DNA of 64,000 nt from an uncultured Mollicutes bacterium (lineage in GTDB: Bacteria > Bacillota_I > Bacilli_A > RFN20 > CAG-826), in the NCBI GenBank assembly GCA_900540395.1, contig UQFQ01000006.1:29237-93236 (forward strand). Reading direction: 5' to 3'. Position numbers and translations under genes: made by a program. This document shows positions 7,975 to 17,937 of this stretch, in pieces. Under the pieces are notes generated by a model. It ran no database searches and was not told the origin of the DNA. It was given only the letters and a program-made list of their open reading frames with translations. Within the stretch, counting starts at the first letter, position 1, and each line of letters opens with the position of its first letter.

Positions 7975-10361
7975 TATTGTCTAAGCTCCGCATTTAATTT
8001 GTTTTTAATAACGTCTCTAACTTTATTATCAACTTCTGCAATCTCATTTTCTTTTAATGTATGATCCTCAGAATTTAATTTTATTTTAAGAGCGATGCTT
8101 CTATGATTTTCAGCAATTTTGTCTCCTCTATAAATATCAAAAACTTCAAGATCTTTAATTAAATTTGAAACCTTCTTGATTTCTTTTTTAATTTCTAAAT
8201 AGCTAATCTCATCTTTAATAATAAATGCGTAATCTCTACTTACAACAGGGTATTTTGAAATATACACAAATTTATTATTTGGAGTGCGTGTGTTGAATAA
8301 TACTGTTAAATTAATTTCCATTACAGCGGCAAATGTTTTGTCTAAAGAAAACTCTTTTTTAACCAATGGGTGTAATTCGCCTAAAACCGCACATAATTTA
8401 TTATCTACAAATATTTTTGCACTTCTATTAGGGTGGAATTCTTCTCCTTCATTAATTCTTTCAATTTTAATTCTTGAAGGAGAAATATTAAACATATTAG
8501 CAATTGAATCCCATAATCCTTTTACAAAGAAGTAATTAACTGGTACACCAAACATTTTATCTTGTTGATATAATTGACCAATAAAAGCTACTGCAAGATG
8601 AACTTCATTAACCTTTTTAGTTTGAATAGGAGAAATCTCGAAAATCTTAAAATTCTCATTTTGATGATTAATGTTATATTCTGCACATCTTAAAAGTGAA
8701 GTTAATAAATTCTTTCTAACATATTTATGATCCTCAGTTAATGGATTTTTAATAACATATCCATCAGCTTTATTAAAATAGTTAAATTTACTATCATCCT
8801 TTTGATTTACCAAAACATAGGATAAGACTTCATCAAAACCATTGTTAAGCAAGAAATCTTCAATAATTCTTTCTTTTCTTTCACTATCTTTGAGTCCGCC
8901 AACTGTTGTTTCCATGTCTGGTAAAGCACTTTTGACTGAATCAAACCCATTATATCTAACTACTTCTTCGCTTAAATCAGCCTTACCATCAACATCAATA
9001 CGATAAGCAGGTACTGTTACTTCAAACTCTTTATCACTAATTTCTTTAGGTTTAAAGTTTAAAGCAGATAATGTATCAAGAATTACTTTTTTATCAAAGT
9101 CACTTCCTAAGCGTTTATTAATATAATCATAAGAGCAATTGATTGTTTTTAATTCATGATTAATTGTGTCATAAACTATAACTTTACTGTTTTCTTTATA
9201 TCCAGACAATTCTTTAATTAAGTGAGCTGCAAGATTAATAACATATTCACTTTGATGAGGATTAATCTCTTTTATATAGCGTTGTGAAGAATCACTCATC
9301 AAACCTAAGCGGCTTGTTGTGTGTCTTATTGCGGCATGATTGAAGTTTGCAACTTCAATGACAATATTTTTTGTATTTTTGTCAACTTCAACAGCTTTTA
9401 GACCCATAACTCCACCAATACATGCTGGTTTATTATCACTTGAAACTATTAAATCACCTTTTATGACATGATATGTTTTATCATCTAAAGCAATAACATC
9501 TTCTTCAAAATCATCTTTAACAATCAATTCTTTTTTGCTTAACTTATCATAATCATAAATATGCATTGGTTGGCCAGTTAAAAGCATCACGTAATTACCA
9601 ATATCAACAATATTATCAATTGATCTAATACCTTGAGAACGTAATACTTCTTTTAACCATTTTGGAGAATCTTTTACTTCAATGCCTTTAATAACTTTAG
9701 CGTAAAAAGATGGACAATTAATAGTTTCACTTCCTACTTTAAAATCACTTTCAAAAGTTCCTTCATCTTTATATTCTGGAAGTTTAACTTCTTTATGAAA
9801 TAAAGCTCCAATTTCTTTTGCAACATTAAATAAAGCAAAACAATCACTACGATTAGCTAATAAATTTAAATCTAAAATAACATCATCAAGTCCTAAATAA
9901 GATAAAACATCTTTTGAACCAACTTGGGCATCATTTGGAAGTTCTTCGATTCCATCAATTTGTTCTTGTCTTAAAAATTTAGGATCAACTCCAAGTTCAT
10001 TCAAAGCACAAAGCATTCCATTGCTTTCTTGCCCTCTAATTTCACCTTTTTTGATTTCACCTTTAGGAAGCTTTGCTCCAGGTAAAGCAACAATTACTTT
10101 AAGACCTTCTCTAACGTTTGGAGCTCCACAAACAATATCTAAAATCTCATCCCCTACATTAACTTTGCAACAATGTAAATGATCACTATTTGGATGAGGA
10201 AGACAGGATAAAACTTCACCAATTACAAGATTAGTGGCGTCGCTCATCTTTTTGATTTGCTCAACTTCAATCCCACTAAAAGTAAGTCTTTGAGCAATTG
10301 TTTCGGGAGTTAAATCACTTATATCAACATATTTAGCAATTTCTTTTAAACTTACTAACAT
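7974..10361 (-). CDS. pheT: Phenylalanine-tRNA ligase beta subunit
   Basis: The 795-residue beta subunit pairs with PheS to charge tRNA-Phe. Visible in order are the N-terminal EMAP/tRNA-binding domain (VIGEVLSCLPHPNSDHLHCC, VCGAPNV), the B3/B4 region that in this family holds the editing site (GNYVMLLTGQPMHIYD, GGVMG), B5, the catalytic-like core and the C-terminal FDX-ACB domain (YPVVSRDYAFIIKDEISY). It starts three bases after pheS stops and is followed by yceD with one base of overlap. Nothing is missing relative to the usual bacterial subunit. Confidence 0.97.
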   Translation of the reverse strand: MLVSLKEIAKYVDISDLTPETIAQRLTFSGIEVEQIKKMSDATNLVIGEVLSCLPHPNSDHLHCCKVNVGDEILDIVCGAPNVREGLKVIVALPGAKLPKGEIKKGEIRGQESNGMLCALNELGVDPKFLRQEQIDGIEELPNDAQVGSKDVLSYLGLDDVILDLNLLANRSDCFALFNVAKEIGALFHKEVKLPEYKDEGTFESDFKVGSETINCPSFYAKVIKGIEVKDSPKWLKEVLRSQGIRSIDNIVDIGNYVMLLTGQPMHIYDYDKLSKKELIVKDDFEEDVIALDDKTYHVIKGDLIVSSDNKPACIGGVMGLKAVEVDKNTKNIVIEVANFNHAAIRHTTSRLGLMSDSSQRYIKEINPHQSEYVINLAAHLIKELSGYKENSKVIVYDTINHELKTINCSYDYINKRLGSDFDKKVILDTLSALNFKPKEISDKEFEVTVPAYRIDVDGKADLSEEVVRYNGFDSVKSALPDMETTVGGLKDSERKERIIEDFLLNNGFDEVLSYVLVNQKDDSKFNYFNKADGYVIKNPLTEDHKYVRKNLLTSLLRCAEYNINHQNENFKIFEISPIQTKKVNEVHLAVAFIGQLYQQDKMFGVPVNYFFVKGLWDSIANMFNISPSRIKIERINEGEEFHPNRSAKIFVDNKLCAVLGELHPLVKKEFSLDKTFAAVMEINLTVLFNTRTPNNKFVYISKYPVVSRDYAFIIKDEISYLEIKKEIKKVSNLIKDLEVFDIYRGDKIAENHRSIALKIKLNSEDHTLKENEIAEVDNKVRDVIKNKLNAELRQ

Positions 10362-10364
10362 AAA

Positions 10365-11411
10365 TTAATCCTCATCTTTCTTATTGAATTCTTCAATAAA
10401 TCTAATGTCGCTTTGATAGAATCTTCTGATATCATCAATTCCATAACGAAGCATCGCAACTCTTTCAATACCAATTCCAAAGGCATATCCACTATAAATT
10501 TCAGGATCATATCCACTCATTTTTAATACATTTGGATGAACCATACCAGCTCCTAAAATTTCAATCCAGCCGCTACCTTTACAAACAGAGCAACCTTTTC
10601 CTTTGCAGTTAAAACAAGAAACATCAACTTCAACACTAGGTTCGGTAAATGGGAAATAAGAACTTCTAAATCTAATCTTTGAATCTTTAGAAAACATCTT
10701 TTTAGCAAAAAGTTCTAAAGTTGCTTTCAAATTCCCTAAATTTATATTTTTATCGATAACTAAGCCTTCTACTTGAGCAAATTGATGCGAGTGAGTCATA
10801 TCATCATCATCTCTTCTAAAGGTTTTTCCAGGACAAATAATTTTAATTGGCTTACCATTAGCATGCTCCATGACATGAGCTTGAACACTGGAAGTATGAC
10901 TTCTTAAAAGTAAATTATCATCAATATAAAGTGTATCTTGCATATCTCTAGCAGGATGATCTTTAGGAATATTTAATAATTCAAAAACATACTTATCACT
11001 ATCAACTTCTGGCCCACTTTCAACGGTATAACCCATTCCAATAAATATATCTTCAATTTCTCTTTTTACTTTATAAAATGGGTTCATTACTCCGACGTTG
11101 TAATTTTTACCAGGTAAAGTAATATCAATTGATTCAGCTTTCAATTTTTCTTCAAGAGCCATCTTCTGAAATTCAGCTATTTTTTCGCTTAAAGCTGTTT
11201 CAATTTTACGACGAGCAAAATTGTAAGCTTCACCAAAAGCTTTTTTATCATCAGCTTCTTTAATTTTGTTCATTAAGACTGAAAATTCACCTTTTTTAGA
11301 AAGATATTTATTTCTGATATCGGTTAAGTCGTTCATGATTTTAGCTTGAATAATCAATAGTAAAATCTTCTTTTCAATCTCAGAGAATAAATTTTCATAT
11401 TTATTTTCCAT
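10365..11411 (-). CDS. pheS: Phenylalanine-tRNA ligase alpha subunit
   Basis: Catalytic subunit of PheRS. Class II motifs are present: FRRDDDDMTHSHQF around motif 2 and GFGIGIERVAMLRYGI-like motif 3 (AFGIGIERVAMLRYGIDDIR), with the N-terminal coiled-coil arm that binds tRNA. I take the ATG at 11409-11411 (348 residues, MENKYENLF), because AAAGGAG stands just before it; an upstream TTG in frame would place this site inside the gene. A CxxC-x5-CxxC-like cluster (CFNCKGKGCSVCKGSG) suggests bound zinc. Expression is controlled by the T-box upstream. Confidence 0.96.
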   Translation of the reverse strand: MENKYENLFSEIEKKILLLIIQAKIMNDLTDIRNKYLSKKGEFSVLMNKIKEADDKKAFGEAYNFARRKIETALSEKIAEFQKMALEEKLKAESIDITLPGKNYNVGVMNPFYKVKREIEDIFIGMGYTVESGPEVDSDKYVFELLNIPKDHPARDMQDTLYIDDNLLLRSHTSSVQAHVMEHANGKPIKIICPGKTFRRDDDDMTHSHQFAQVEGLVIDKNINLGNLKATLELFAKKMFSKDSKIRFRSSYFPFTEPSVEVDVSCFNCKGKGCSVCKGSGWIEILGAGMVHPNVLKMSGYDPEIYSGYAFGIGIERVAMLRYGIDDIRRFYQSDIRFIEEFNKKDED

Positions 11412-11430
11412 ATCGCTCTCCTTTAAAAAC

Positions 11431-11640
11431 AAAAAAGAATTAGGTTTAGGAACGCATTTAATCGTGGTACCATCCTAATTCTTTATAAATATAAAGCACT
11501 TAATTTTAGTTATATCGTCAACTTAAACGGATTCATCAAATCAGCTCCAAGGTGAATTCATTAATCATTATTAAGAGTGTTTTCACTTTATCACTCCTCC
11601 CTAATTAATAAGTGGATTAATTACTACTCCTCTTCAACGC
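11431..11640 (-). promoter_or_regulatory. T-box leader controlling pheST
   Basis: The minus strand has the T-box core GGATGGTACCACG (11463-11475) embedded between AAAGAATTAGG (to 11484) and CCTAATTCTTTTTT (11431-11444), which form the terminator; the core overlaps its left arm as expected for an antiterminator. Stem I features upstream include GAAGAGGAGTAGTA near 11620-11635 and CACCTTGGAGCTG. A UUC triplet lies in GAAUUCACC and would suit phenylalanine, but I cannot fix the specifier loop by eye. Uncharged tRNA-Phe should switch on pheS. Confidence 0.9.
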
Positions 11641-11741
11641 AAGAAAATAATATCACTTTTAATTAATAACTTCATTAAGAATTAATTGTTTTAGATCAAT
11701 GAGAATAGTCTTTAATTTAACTAATCTTTAATTAAAACTAA

Positions 11742-14324
11742 CTATTCTAATGAACTAGTTAATGTAGAAATTGGGTTTGTTAATGTAAAGACTGCTATTG
11801 CAAGATAATCATCGCTTTCAGTATCTTCAGCATTACCTGCATAAATCGCATTATCTGAATTAGAAGAATCAACATTAACATAAAGTGTAACTGTTTTATT
11901 ATCTAAAGTTCCATCTTCGTTATAGAAGTTAACTTTATAAATAATAAAGTTATATTTAGTAAGTGGATTGTTGTTATCTGGATCTGGAACAGATGGGGTA
12001 AAACCAACTGCAAATTCAAATCTTCTTAATTCTATCTCATCATTTTCATTCATAAAGAAAAGATATTTATCACCATTCACTTTTGTAATATGTCGATAAG
12101 CATGGAAACTATCTTCACTAATATCATCTGGCCAGATATCTTCAAAATCTTTTTGTTCTACTTTTACCATACCTTGAGGAGTGAAAAGTTCAAATTGATT
12201 TGGATTATTGGTCTCTTTATCGCCTTCTCTCATAACAAATTTATATCTTTGGCCATCATAAGAATATCTGTTTTCTAAAACACCAAAAGAATAATCTGCA
12301 AGGTCGTTATAAGTTAAAGCATAGCTACTTCCATCAACTGAACTTAACCAACTTCCATTAACATTAAAGTAATATTTAGTTGGTTCGCCTTCAGCATTTT
12401 CGACAGCACCATTTGCTAGATTAGCACCAATTAATCCTGTTTCTTCCCATTTATTTAAAGAATTAATAAAGACAAGACCAGTACCATCTTTTCCTTTAAT
12501 CGTTGTGTTATTAATTAAGTCTTGACCATCAAGTAAAATCGCAAATGATTTCCCAGTGTAGGCGTATCTTGTAGAATCTTCACTTACAATATGTGTTAAG
12601 TTATCATAACTTACTCCGCTTGTGTAAGTTGAATCATTTAATAAGGCATAATATGTATTTGAATTTACTTCTTTTAATACGTAATATTCATCATATGCTT
12701 CAACTTTTACCCAACTATCGCTATCATTTAAATCACTTCTAATATATAAAGAATTATCTTCACTTCCAATAAAGATAGGATGAGTACCTTTTGCAGGAGA
12801 AGCTTCTAAAATATCGCCAGGAATTAAACTTGATGTAGCACTTGTTTTAATATATTTAGCACCATCTGAATCTTTATAAATTCCATATTCATTAGCTGTT
12901 GAAATTCTTTCCCAGCGACTACTTGTTGTATTTAATACGTATTGACTTGTTCCATCACTGCTAACAAAAGAATTTAAAGTTGAACTAGAAGAAGAGATAT
13001 CAGTTAAAACATTTTCTTGATCATAAACTCCTTCTTTGCCTTCAACACTATTTGCAACCCAGTTTCCTTCATTAGTGTAACTTGCTAAAACCGAATTATC
13101 ATTTCCATAAAGTGAGCCACTTGCAAAACTATTTTCATATAAATAATGAGAAGAAACTTGGTTTTTAAAGAGTAATTTATTAAATTTAGTACTACTTTCT
13201 CCATCAATTAAACGTAGATTTTTAACTGAATTATTTATTGTATCTTTATTTAAAGAGTTGACTTCACTAATACTTGTTGAATAATTTAATTTTCCTTTTT
13301 CATTACCTGAAACAAGATTTAAAACATTATCAAAAGCACTTGCTTGATTAGCTTTTATATCACCTAAAATCCAAGCATCATTTGTTGATTCATTAACATT
13401 AATTGAATTGCGTACTATCAAGTTATCTGCAACACTAGAATAAATCTTTCCACCATTATTTAATGTCAAATTAGAAATAGATAGATTTCCACTTTCACAT
13501 CTTAAATAAGTGTTTAAGTTAACTTCGTTTAAATCAACACTAAAATCACTATTAGAAAGGTTAAACCCATTGGTACTGGCCTTAAAGATTTCGTTGCTAT
13601 CTTCTAAAGAACTACCTAAATCTTCAATTGTGAGTAAACTTACATCATTAATTGAAACTTTAGATCCACTTCCAGTAAGTCCGCTAGAAGTTAAAACAAG
13701 AGAACCACTTTCCAAGTTAAATAAACTATTTGAAGAACTGCCAATATATTCAAATTTATTTTCGTTAACGTAAGTTTGAGAAGCATAATCAATATTAGCA
13801 ATTAACGAACTACCACTATTAAAGGTTGTTCTAACCTTTAATGAGTTAAATTTGTATGTATCAAATAAATTGGCTCCGTTTTCAGCTCGATTTTGAATAC
13901 TAGCAAAATCTTGATAATTAGTAATTGTTAAATTTGTAGTTAATTGACCACCGCTCTCTACAATCACTTCTCCATTATTAGTTGAATCAAAAATCAAACC
14001 ATTTCCTTCTAAACTTCCACCATTTTTAACAGTTAATTTATGACCATTTAAGTCGATAGCACTGAATTGTCCAACAATATCACCACTACCAATTTTGCTT
14101 CTACCAACTTGAGCTCCAACAATTAAAGAACCTTCAATTGTTAAATCTTGATCAAGTTTTAGCGTAATTGAAGCATCAACTGGATTAACTTCATCACTTA
14201 AATTTGTCGAATTAGAATTTGTAACAACACTTCTTGCTTCACTAGTTGATAATGAATACTCAAAATATGGTAAATATATTTTTTTTGCCTTTAGCAAGAT
14301 TACTAATATCACTAGAAATAACAA
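11742..14324 (-). CDS. Beta-helix surface protein, 3' part of a frameshifted gene
   Basis: An 860-codon open frame. From about residue 45 it reads as repetitive beta-strand sequence rich in Ser, Asn and Gly (GSLIVGAQVGRSKIGSGDI, IDLNGHKLTVKNGGSL), typical of a parallel beta-helix surface protein. Its first ~20 codons are out-of-frame reading of the upstream lipoprotein, so it is not an independent gene: deleting one A from the A8 tract at 14279-14286 joins it to the lipoprotein into one product of roughly 1,360 residues. No sortase motif or C-terminal anchor is visible. The IVGQ-x-x-x-IDL segment resembles one in the 852-residue protein at 54859-57417. Confidence 0.7.
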   Translation of the reverse strand: MLFLVILVILLKAKKIYLPYFEYSLSTSEARSVVTNSNSTNLSDEVNPVDASITLKLDQDLTIEGSLIVGAQVGRSKIGSGDIVGQFSAIDLNGHKLTVKNGGSLEGNGLIFDSTNNGEVIVESGGQLTTNLTITNYQDFASIQNRAENGANLFDTYKFNSLKVRTTFNSGSSLIANIDYASQTYVNENKFEYIGSSSNSLFNLESGSLVLTSSGLTGSGSKVSINDVSLLTIEDLGSSLEDSNEIFKASTNGFNLSNSDFSVDLNEVNLNTYLRCESGNLSISNLTLNNGGKIYSSVADNLIVRNSINVNESTNDAWILGDIKANQASAFDNVLNLVSGNEKGKLNYSTSISEVNSLNKDTINNSVKNLRLIDGESSTKFNKLLFKNQVSSHYLYENSFASGSLYGNDNSVLASYTNEGNWVANSVEGKEGVYDQENVLTDISSSSSTLNSFVSSDGTSQYVLNTTSSRWERISTANEYGIYKDSDGAKYIKTSATSSLIPGDILEASPAKGTHPIFIGSEDNSLYIRSDLNDSDSWVKVEAYDEYYVLKEVNSNTYYALLNDSTYTSGVSYDNLTHIVSEDSTRYAYTGKSFAILLDGQDLINNTTIKGKDGTGLVFINSLNKWEETGLIGANLANGAVENAEGEPTKYYFNVNGSWLSSVDGSSYALTYNDLADYSFGVLENRYSYDGQRYKFVMREGDKETNNPNQFELFTPQGMVKVEQKDFEDIWPDDISEDSFHAYRHITKVNGDKYLFFMNENDEIELRRFEFAVGFTPSVPDPDNNNPLTKYNFIIYKVNFYNEDGTLDNKTVTLYVNVDSSNSDNAIYAGNAEDTESDDYLAIAVFTLTNPISTLTSSLE

Positions 14325-15804
14325 ATTTAGATTTTTCCTGATCAGTATTTAAAACCATTTGGTAGAAAGGATTTACTGTTTCATAAGTATTTAAAGCATC
14401 ACTTAATTTATCAAATTTAGTTGTATCACCTTCTCCATGATAAATCTTAATAGCTTCATTTCTAGCATCACTATCAGCAAAATTAATTGTTGAGTAAGGG
14501 AATGTTTGTATATTTAAATTGCTATAATCTTCAAAGTAAATATTTTGAATAGAGGTGTTTCCAAATGAAGTTGTAATATCAAGTTCAAGAGGATTTTCGC
14601 TACCTTCATCAAGAGTAATACTAGCATCACCAAAATCTACAGTTTCAAAACTGCTTTCAGTTTTTACACCATTAACCTCTGTATGTGTTTTAGGAATATA
14701 AATATTTTCAAGGTCAAGATTTGAAAAAGCATTAAATTGAATATCTTGAAGGGTTGAAGGCAAATAAACATTCTTTAAATTTGATTTACTTGCTCCGGTT
14801 TCAGTATCTCTTTCTCCATAAAAAGCATAAAAAGAAATAGTTTTTACGCCTTCTCCAATTCTTATAGTTTCAACATCATATATTGAAGGCTCAAATTCAG
14901 CAGCGCCAATTTCTGGAAGATAATGAGAAAGTAATGTAGGAACAAATGAAATTGGACCAACTACAACTTCTCTTTCTGTATCAAAATCTGAATAATGTGT
15001 ACCATCAATTGTGATTTCATTAGGCATATTTTGATCAAGAGGAATGCCAACTGAACGACGATAAGTATTTTTTAAGGTTTTAGATAAGCCAAGGAATTCA
15101 TTAATATTTTGAATGTCTTCTTGATTTAAAAGTGAATCAATAATTGAATATAAATCATTACGTAGAAAAGCTAAATCTTTGCCCTTGAAATTTAAAATAT
15201 CGCCGGTTAAGTCTTCAGCACCATCAATTTTAAGGGAAAAATCACTAATATAGAAAAAATTAGGATCGTATGCTTTAGCATTTGAGGTGTCTTCAATTGC
15301 GCCGCCATCTTTGACCATAGAATATGTTTTGACTTCTTCTTTACCAAAATTGTCTTCATGAAGAACAAAAGGTAAATTGTTCATTAATTCTTTGACATCA
15401 AAAACGGTGTTGCCACTTTCATCTTGTCTAATGTAGTTTCCAAAAGTAAAACTATCTGGATTGCCATCATCATTAGTATCATTAAAAGTCATTGGAACAT
15501 TTCCAAAATCAACAAAATATTTATTAGGATTTTCGCTAAAAGAGAAATTTGAAAAATTTAATTGACCAAGATATTCAACATCAGTTTCACTACGCACTAA
15601 AACCCCTTTAAATGTACTGATATCAAAATAAAAAAGAGGATCCTTTTCTAGACCTTTATTTTCTTCTTTGGCATAGAAAGCCTTATAAGCTTCTAATGCT
15701 TTATCTTTCCATTCTTTATTTGGATCATTAGTATATTGGCAACTCGATAAAAGAAGAGCCAAGCCAACAGCACTTAATGATAAAATTCCTGCTTTTGTTC
15801 TCAT
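14260..15804 (-). CDS. Surface lipoprotein with BspA-like leucine-rich segment, ends at a frameshift
   Basis: The start is the ATG at 15802-15804, preceded by AAGGA; an ATG 18 bases upstream lacks such a site. The N-terminus (MRTKAGILSLSAVGLALLLSSC) has a lipobox LSSC, so it should be lipid-anchored outside the cell. Around residues 300-390 are LRR_5/BspA-like strands (IRIGEGVKTISFYAF, LKNVYLPSTLQDIQFNAF, LENIYIPKT). The protein ends 514 residues in, ten residues after running through an A8 tract; the other frame stays open for about 850 codons more. The gene is either phase-variable, decayed, or hit by a sequencing error. Confidence 0.72.
   Translation of the reverse strand: MRTKAGILSLSAVGLALLLSSCQYTNDPNKEWKDKALEAYKAFYAKEENKGLEKDPLFYFDISTFKGVLVRSETDVEYLGQLNFSNFSFSENPNKYFVDFGNVPMTFNDTNDDGNPDSFTFGNYIRQDESGNTVFDVKELMNNLPFVLHEDNFGKEEVKTYSMVKDGGAIEDTSNAKAYDPNFFYISDFSLKIDGAEDLTGDILNFKGKDLAFLRNDLYSIIDSLLNQEDIQNINEFLGLSKTLKNTYRRSVGIPLDQNMPNEITIDGTHYSDFDTEREVVVGPISFVPTLLSHYLPEIGAAEFEPSIYDVETIRIGEGVKTISFYAFYGERDTETGASKSNLKNVYLPSTLQDIQFNAFSNLDLENIYIPKTHTEVNGVKTESSFETVDFGDASITLDEGSENPLELDITTSFGNTSIQNIYFEDYSNLNIQTFPYSTINFADSDARNEAIKIYHGEGDTTKFDKLSDALNTYETVNPFYQMVLNTDQEKSKFVISSDISNLAKGKKNIFTIF
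14279..14286 (-). repeat. A8 homopolymer at the frameshift between the two halves
   Basis: Eight consecutive A on the coding strand. With seven A the lipoprotein frame runs straight into the 3' frame (GKK then IYLPYFEYS); with eight it stops after GKKNIFTIF. Slipped-strand mispairing could therefore switch the length of the surface protein. Confidence 0.6.
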
Positions 15805-16412
15805 CCTAATCCTTCTTTCCATAAGGTAAAATTTAGTTCATAAATAATTGATTACTTTAACTAAACTGTTTTGATAATTTTTAAGATAAATTTCAACTTG
15901 AATATCTAAAGATATTCCCTCTTCCCTCATTAATTAAAATTATCACATAGATACAAGTATTTTTAAAGGCAATTTCATCTAAAAATGGCAATAATAAGCA
16001 TAATTTTAAAAGATTCTACTTTGATGATTCATGGTATTTTTTCTATAACATATACTTTTAAAATTCTATAAGTTGGCGAAAAGTATAACTTTACGCCTTT
16101 TAAATAGCTCATACATTCGATTTAACTTATTTTTCTAGCACTTTAAAATCTCTAAATAAACTCAAAAATGAAAGGAACGCACTAATTTTTCACACTCTTA
16201 ATAAGTAGAAAAATGACAAATATATGCCTTCTAAAAAATCAAATAGTTATTTCGATACAAATTTTCGGTAATTACTTGATTATCTAATTGAACCATTAGA
16301 AACATAAAGAAATAAGATTCTCAATTATTTGTATTTCCGTGAAAATATAATGTCTCAACATTCAGCTATTATTGTAAGTCTTTTTGAGCCTAATTTTTTC
16401 TATTGCTTCAAA
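15805..16412. other. Intergenic stretch of about 600 bp, no gene seen
   Basis: AT-rich, with stops in all frames and no repeat, RNA motif or strong promoter that I can recognise. It must hold the promoter of the minus-strand lipoprotein gene near its left edge. Confidence 0.4.
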
Positions 16413-17153
16413 TCATTTGATTAATCTAGTTTCATACATAATAATTCCACCAGCTATGCCAACATTCAAGCTATCAATATCATTTATTTCAATTTTGATT
16501 TTTATATCACTTTTTTCTTGTATATCTTTTGAAATCCCTTGTCCTTCATTGCCTAAAATTACGACATATTTAGTGTCTTTATTAAATGTTACTTCAGATA
16601 AAAATTTTGAATCTCTGTCTAAAGATGTGCTAACTAATTTGTAACCTTTATTTTGTAGTGAGAACAAAAAATCTTTATCGCCTGAAACTACATTAAGTTT
16701 AAAAATGCTGCCTTGAGATGATTGAATAACTTTAAAAGAGTATTTAAATGCACATCCTTTAGATAAAATTACGTCTTTAAATCCGAAAGCTAAAGCCGTT
16801 CTTAAAATTGTCCCAACGTTACCTGGATCTTGTACATCATCTAAATATAAAACTCTAGAAGAATTAACTTCTTCTTCATCGATATATTTTGATACACCAA
16901 TTACTTCCGTTATTGATTTATTTTGTGTTAGCTTATTCATCAACATTTCATTTATTATATAAATTTTGTTGTATAAATTTTTGTCTTTAAAAGATGGTAA
17001 GCATAATATGTAATCAATATGCTCTTTGCCCATTTCAACTAAATGCTTCCCTTCAAGTAAAAAGCGCTTTTCTTCCTTTGAAAAGGCATTATTTTGAAGT
17101 TTTTTAACATATTTTATAATTTCATTATCTTTACTTTTAATTTCACTAATCAT
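16413..17153 (-). CDS. SpoU/TrmH-family RNA 2'-O-methyltransferase
   Basis: SPOUT-fold methyltransferase acting on rRNA or tRNA ribose. The three family motifs are visible: DVQDPGNVGTILRTALAFGF (motif 1), VVILGNEGQGIS (motif 2) and DIDSLNVGIAGGIIMYE (motif 3). The first 80 residues form the substrate-binding domain. Length 246 residues. In Bacillus a relative lies next to pheST, as here, though an unrelated surface locus now separates them. Its start overlaps the stop of the YgjP-like gene by four bases. The exact RNA target cannot be told from sequence. Confidence 0.88.
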   Translation of the reverse strand: MISEIKSKDNEIIKYVKKLQNNAFSKEEKRFLLEGKHLVEMGKEHIDYILCLPSFKDKNLYNKIYIINEMLMNKLTQNKSITEVIGVSKYIDEEEVNSSRVLYLDDVQDPGNVGTILRTALAFGFKDVILSKGCAFKYSFKVIQSSQGSIFKLNVVSGDKDFLFSLQNKGYKLVSTSLDRDSKFLSEVTFNKDTKYVVILGNEGQGISKDIQEKSDIKIKIEINDIDSLNVGIAGGIIMYETRLIK

Positions 17154-17803
17154 TTAAACATTCTCTTTTTTATCTTAAATATTCTATAATCATAATCTGG
17201 CATATATTCATACACAACATTATAAAAATCACTTGAATGGTTGAATACAAAATGGTGTGCCAGTTCATGCACAATAATTGCATCAATTAATTCTTCTGAA
17301 TAATGAATTAAGATGCTTGCAAAGGTTAAGGTATGTGTGCGTCTTGAATTAACACCATAATTAGAATTTTTTTGACGAACTTTCACTTTATAGGGTTCAT
17401 TAACATGCATAATCTTTTCATAGTATCTAACACGCTCTTCTAAATGCTTTTGTAGAATTGGTCCAACTTTTTCGTAAAAGTTATTCATATCTAGAAATAA
17501 AAACGATTTATCTTTCACTTTTACAAAGCCATCATCAAGTAACTGATATTTACCAAAAATGTAAACTCCTTTACCATCATATTCTTTTGCTTTAGCTAAA
17601 TTTCTTTTAAGTAAAGTTCTTGCATGTTTTTCTAACCCAGAAATAATAGACTGCTTAGAAGCATAGTTTGGAGAAGATATATAGAAAGCACCATCTTTAA
17701 AGCCATAAGATATACGATTGCTTCTCATGCCTTTATATTTGATGTAAACGTTATATCTTTTTCCATCTATTTCATAATAACAAAATAAACTATATTTCTG
17801 CAT
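17150..17803 (-). CDS. YgjP-like/WLM-type metallopeptidase-fold protein
   Basis: 217 residues with the zinc motif HELAHHFVFNH (H-E-x-x-H plus a third His), in the context IIVHELAHHFVFNHSSDFY that is characteristic of the YgjP/DUF45 family. The N-terminal half is a beta-rich domain (RSNRISYGFKDGAFYISSP) like other members. The function is uncertain in general: some relatives hydrolyse UTP, others are assumed peptidases. Overlaps the methyltransferase start by four bases, so the two are probably co-expressed. No signal peptide or membrane segment, so cytoplasmic. Confidence 0.82.
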   Translation of the reverse strand: MQKYSLFCYYEIDGKRYNVYIKYKGMRSNRISYGFKDGAFYISSPNYASKQSIISGLEKHARTLLKRNLAKAKEYDGKGVYIFGKYQLLDDGFVKVKDKSFLFLDMNNFYEKVGPILQKHLEERVRYYEKIMHVNEPYKVKVRQKNSNYGVNSRRTHTLTFASILIHYSEELIDAIIVHELAHHFVFNHSSDFYNVVYEYMPDYDYRIFKIKKRMFK

Positions 17804-17883
17804 ATCTACAATTATCGAACATGAGAGTTTAAAAGTGTATAAAAAGTTAATTTTTGTTGAAGAAATTCAAATATTTACATAGA

Positions 17884-17908
17884 TTGATTAATCAATTAAA
17901 AGTATAAT
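17884..17908 (+). promoter_or_regulatory. Promoter with palindromic operator candidate for the tudS-ECF pair
   Basis: A perfect -10 box TATAAT (17903-17908) stands about 30 bp before the ATG. A 12-bp perfect palindrome TTGATTAATCAA (17884-17895) lies directly upstream in the spacer region, where a repressor could act. The -35 is weak. Confidence 0.5.
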
Positions 17909-17937
17909 AGTAAAGTTGTTGAAAGGAGAATGTAGTT

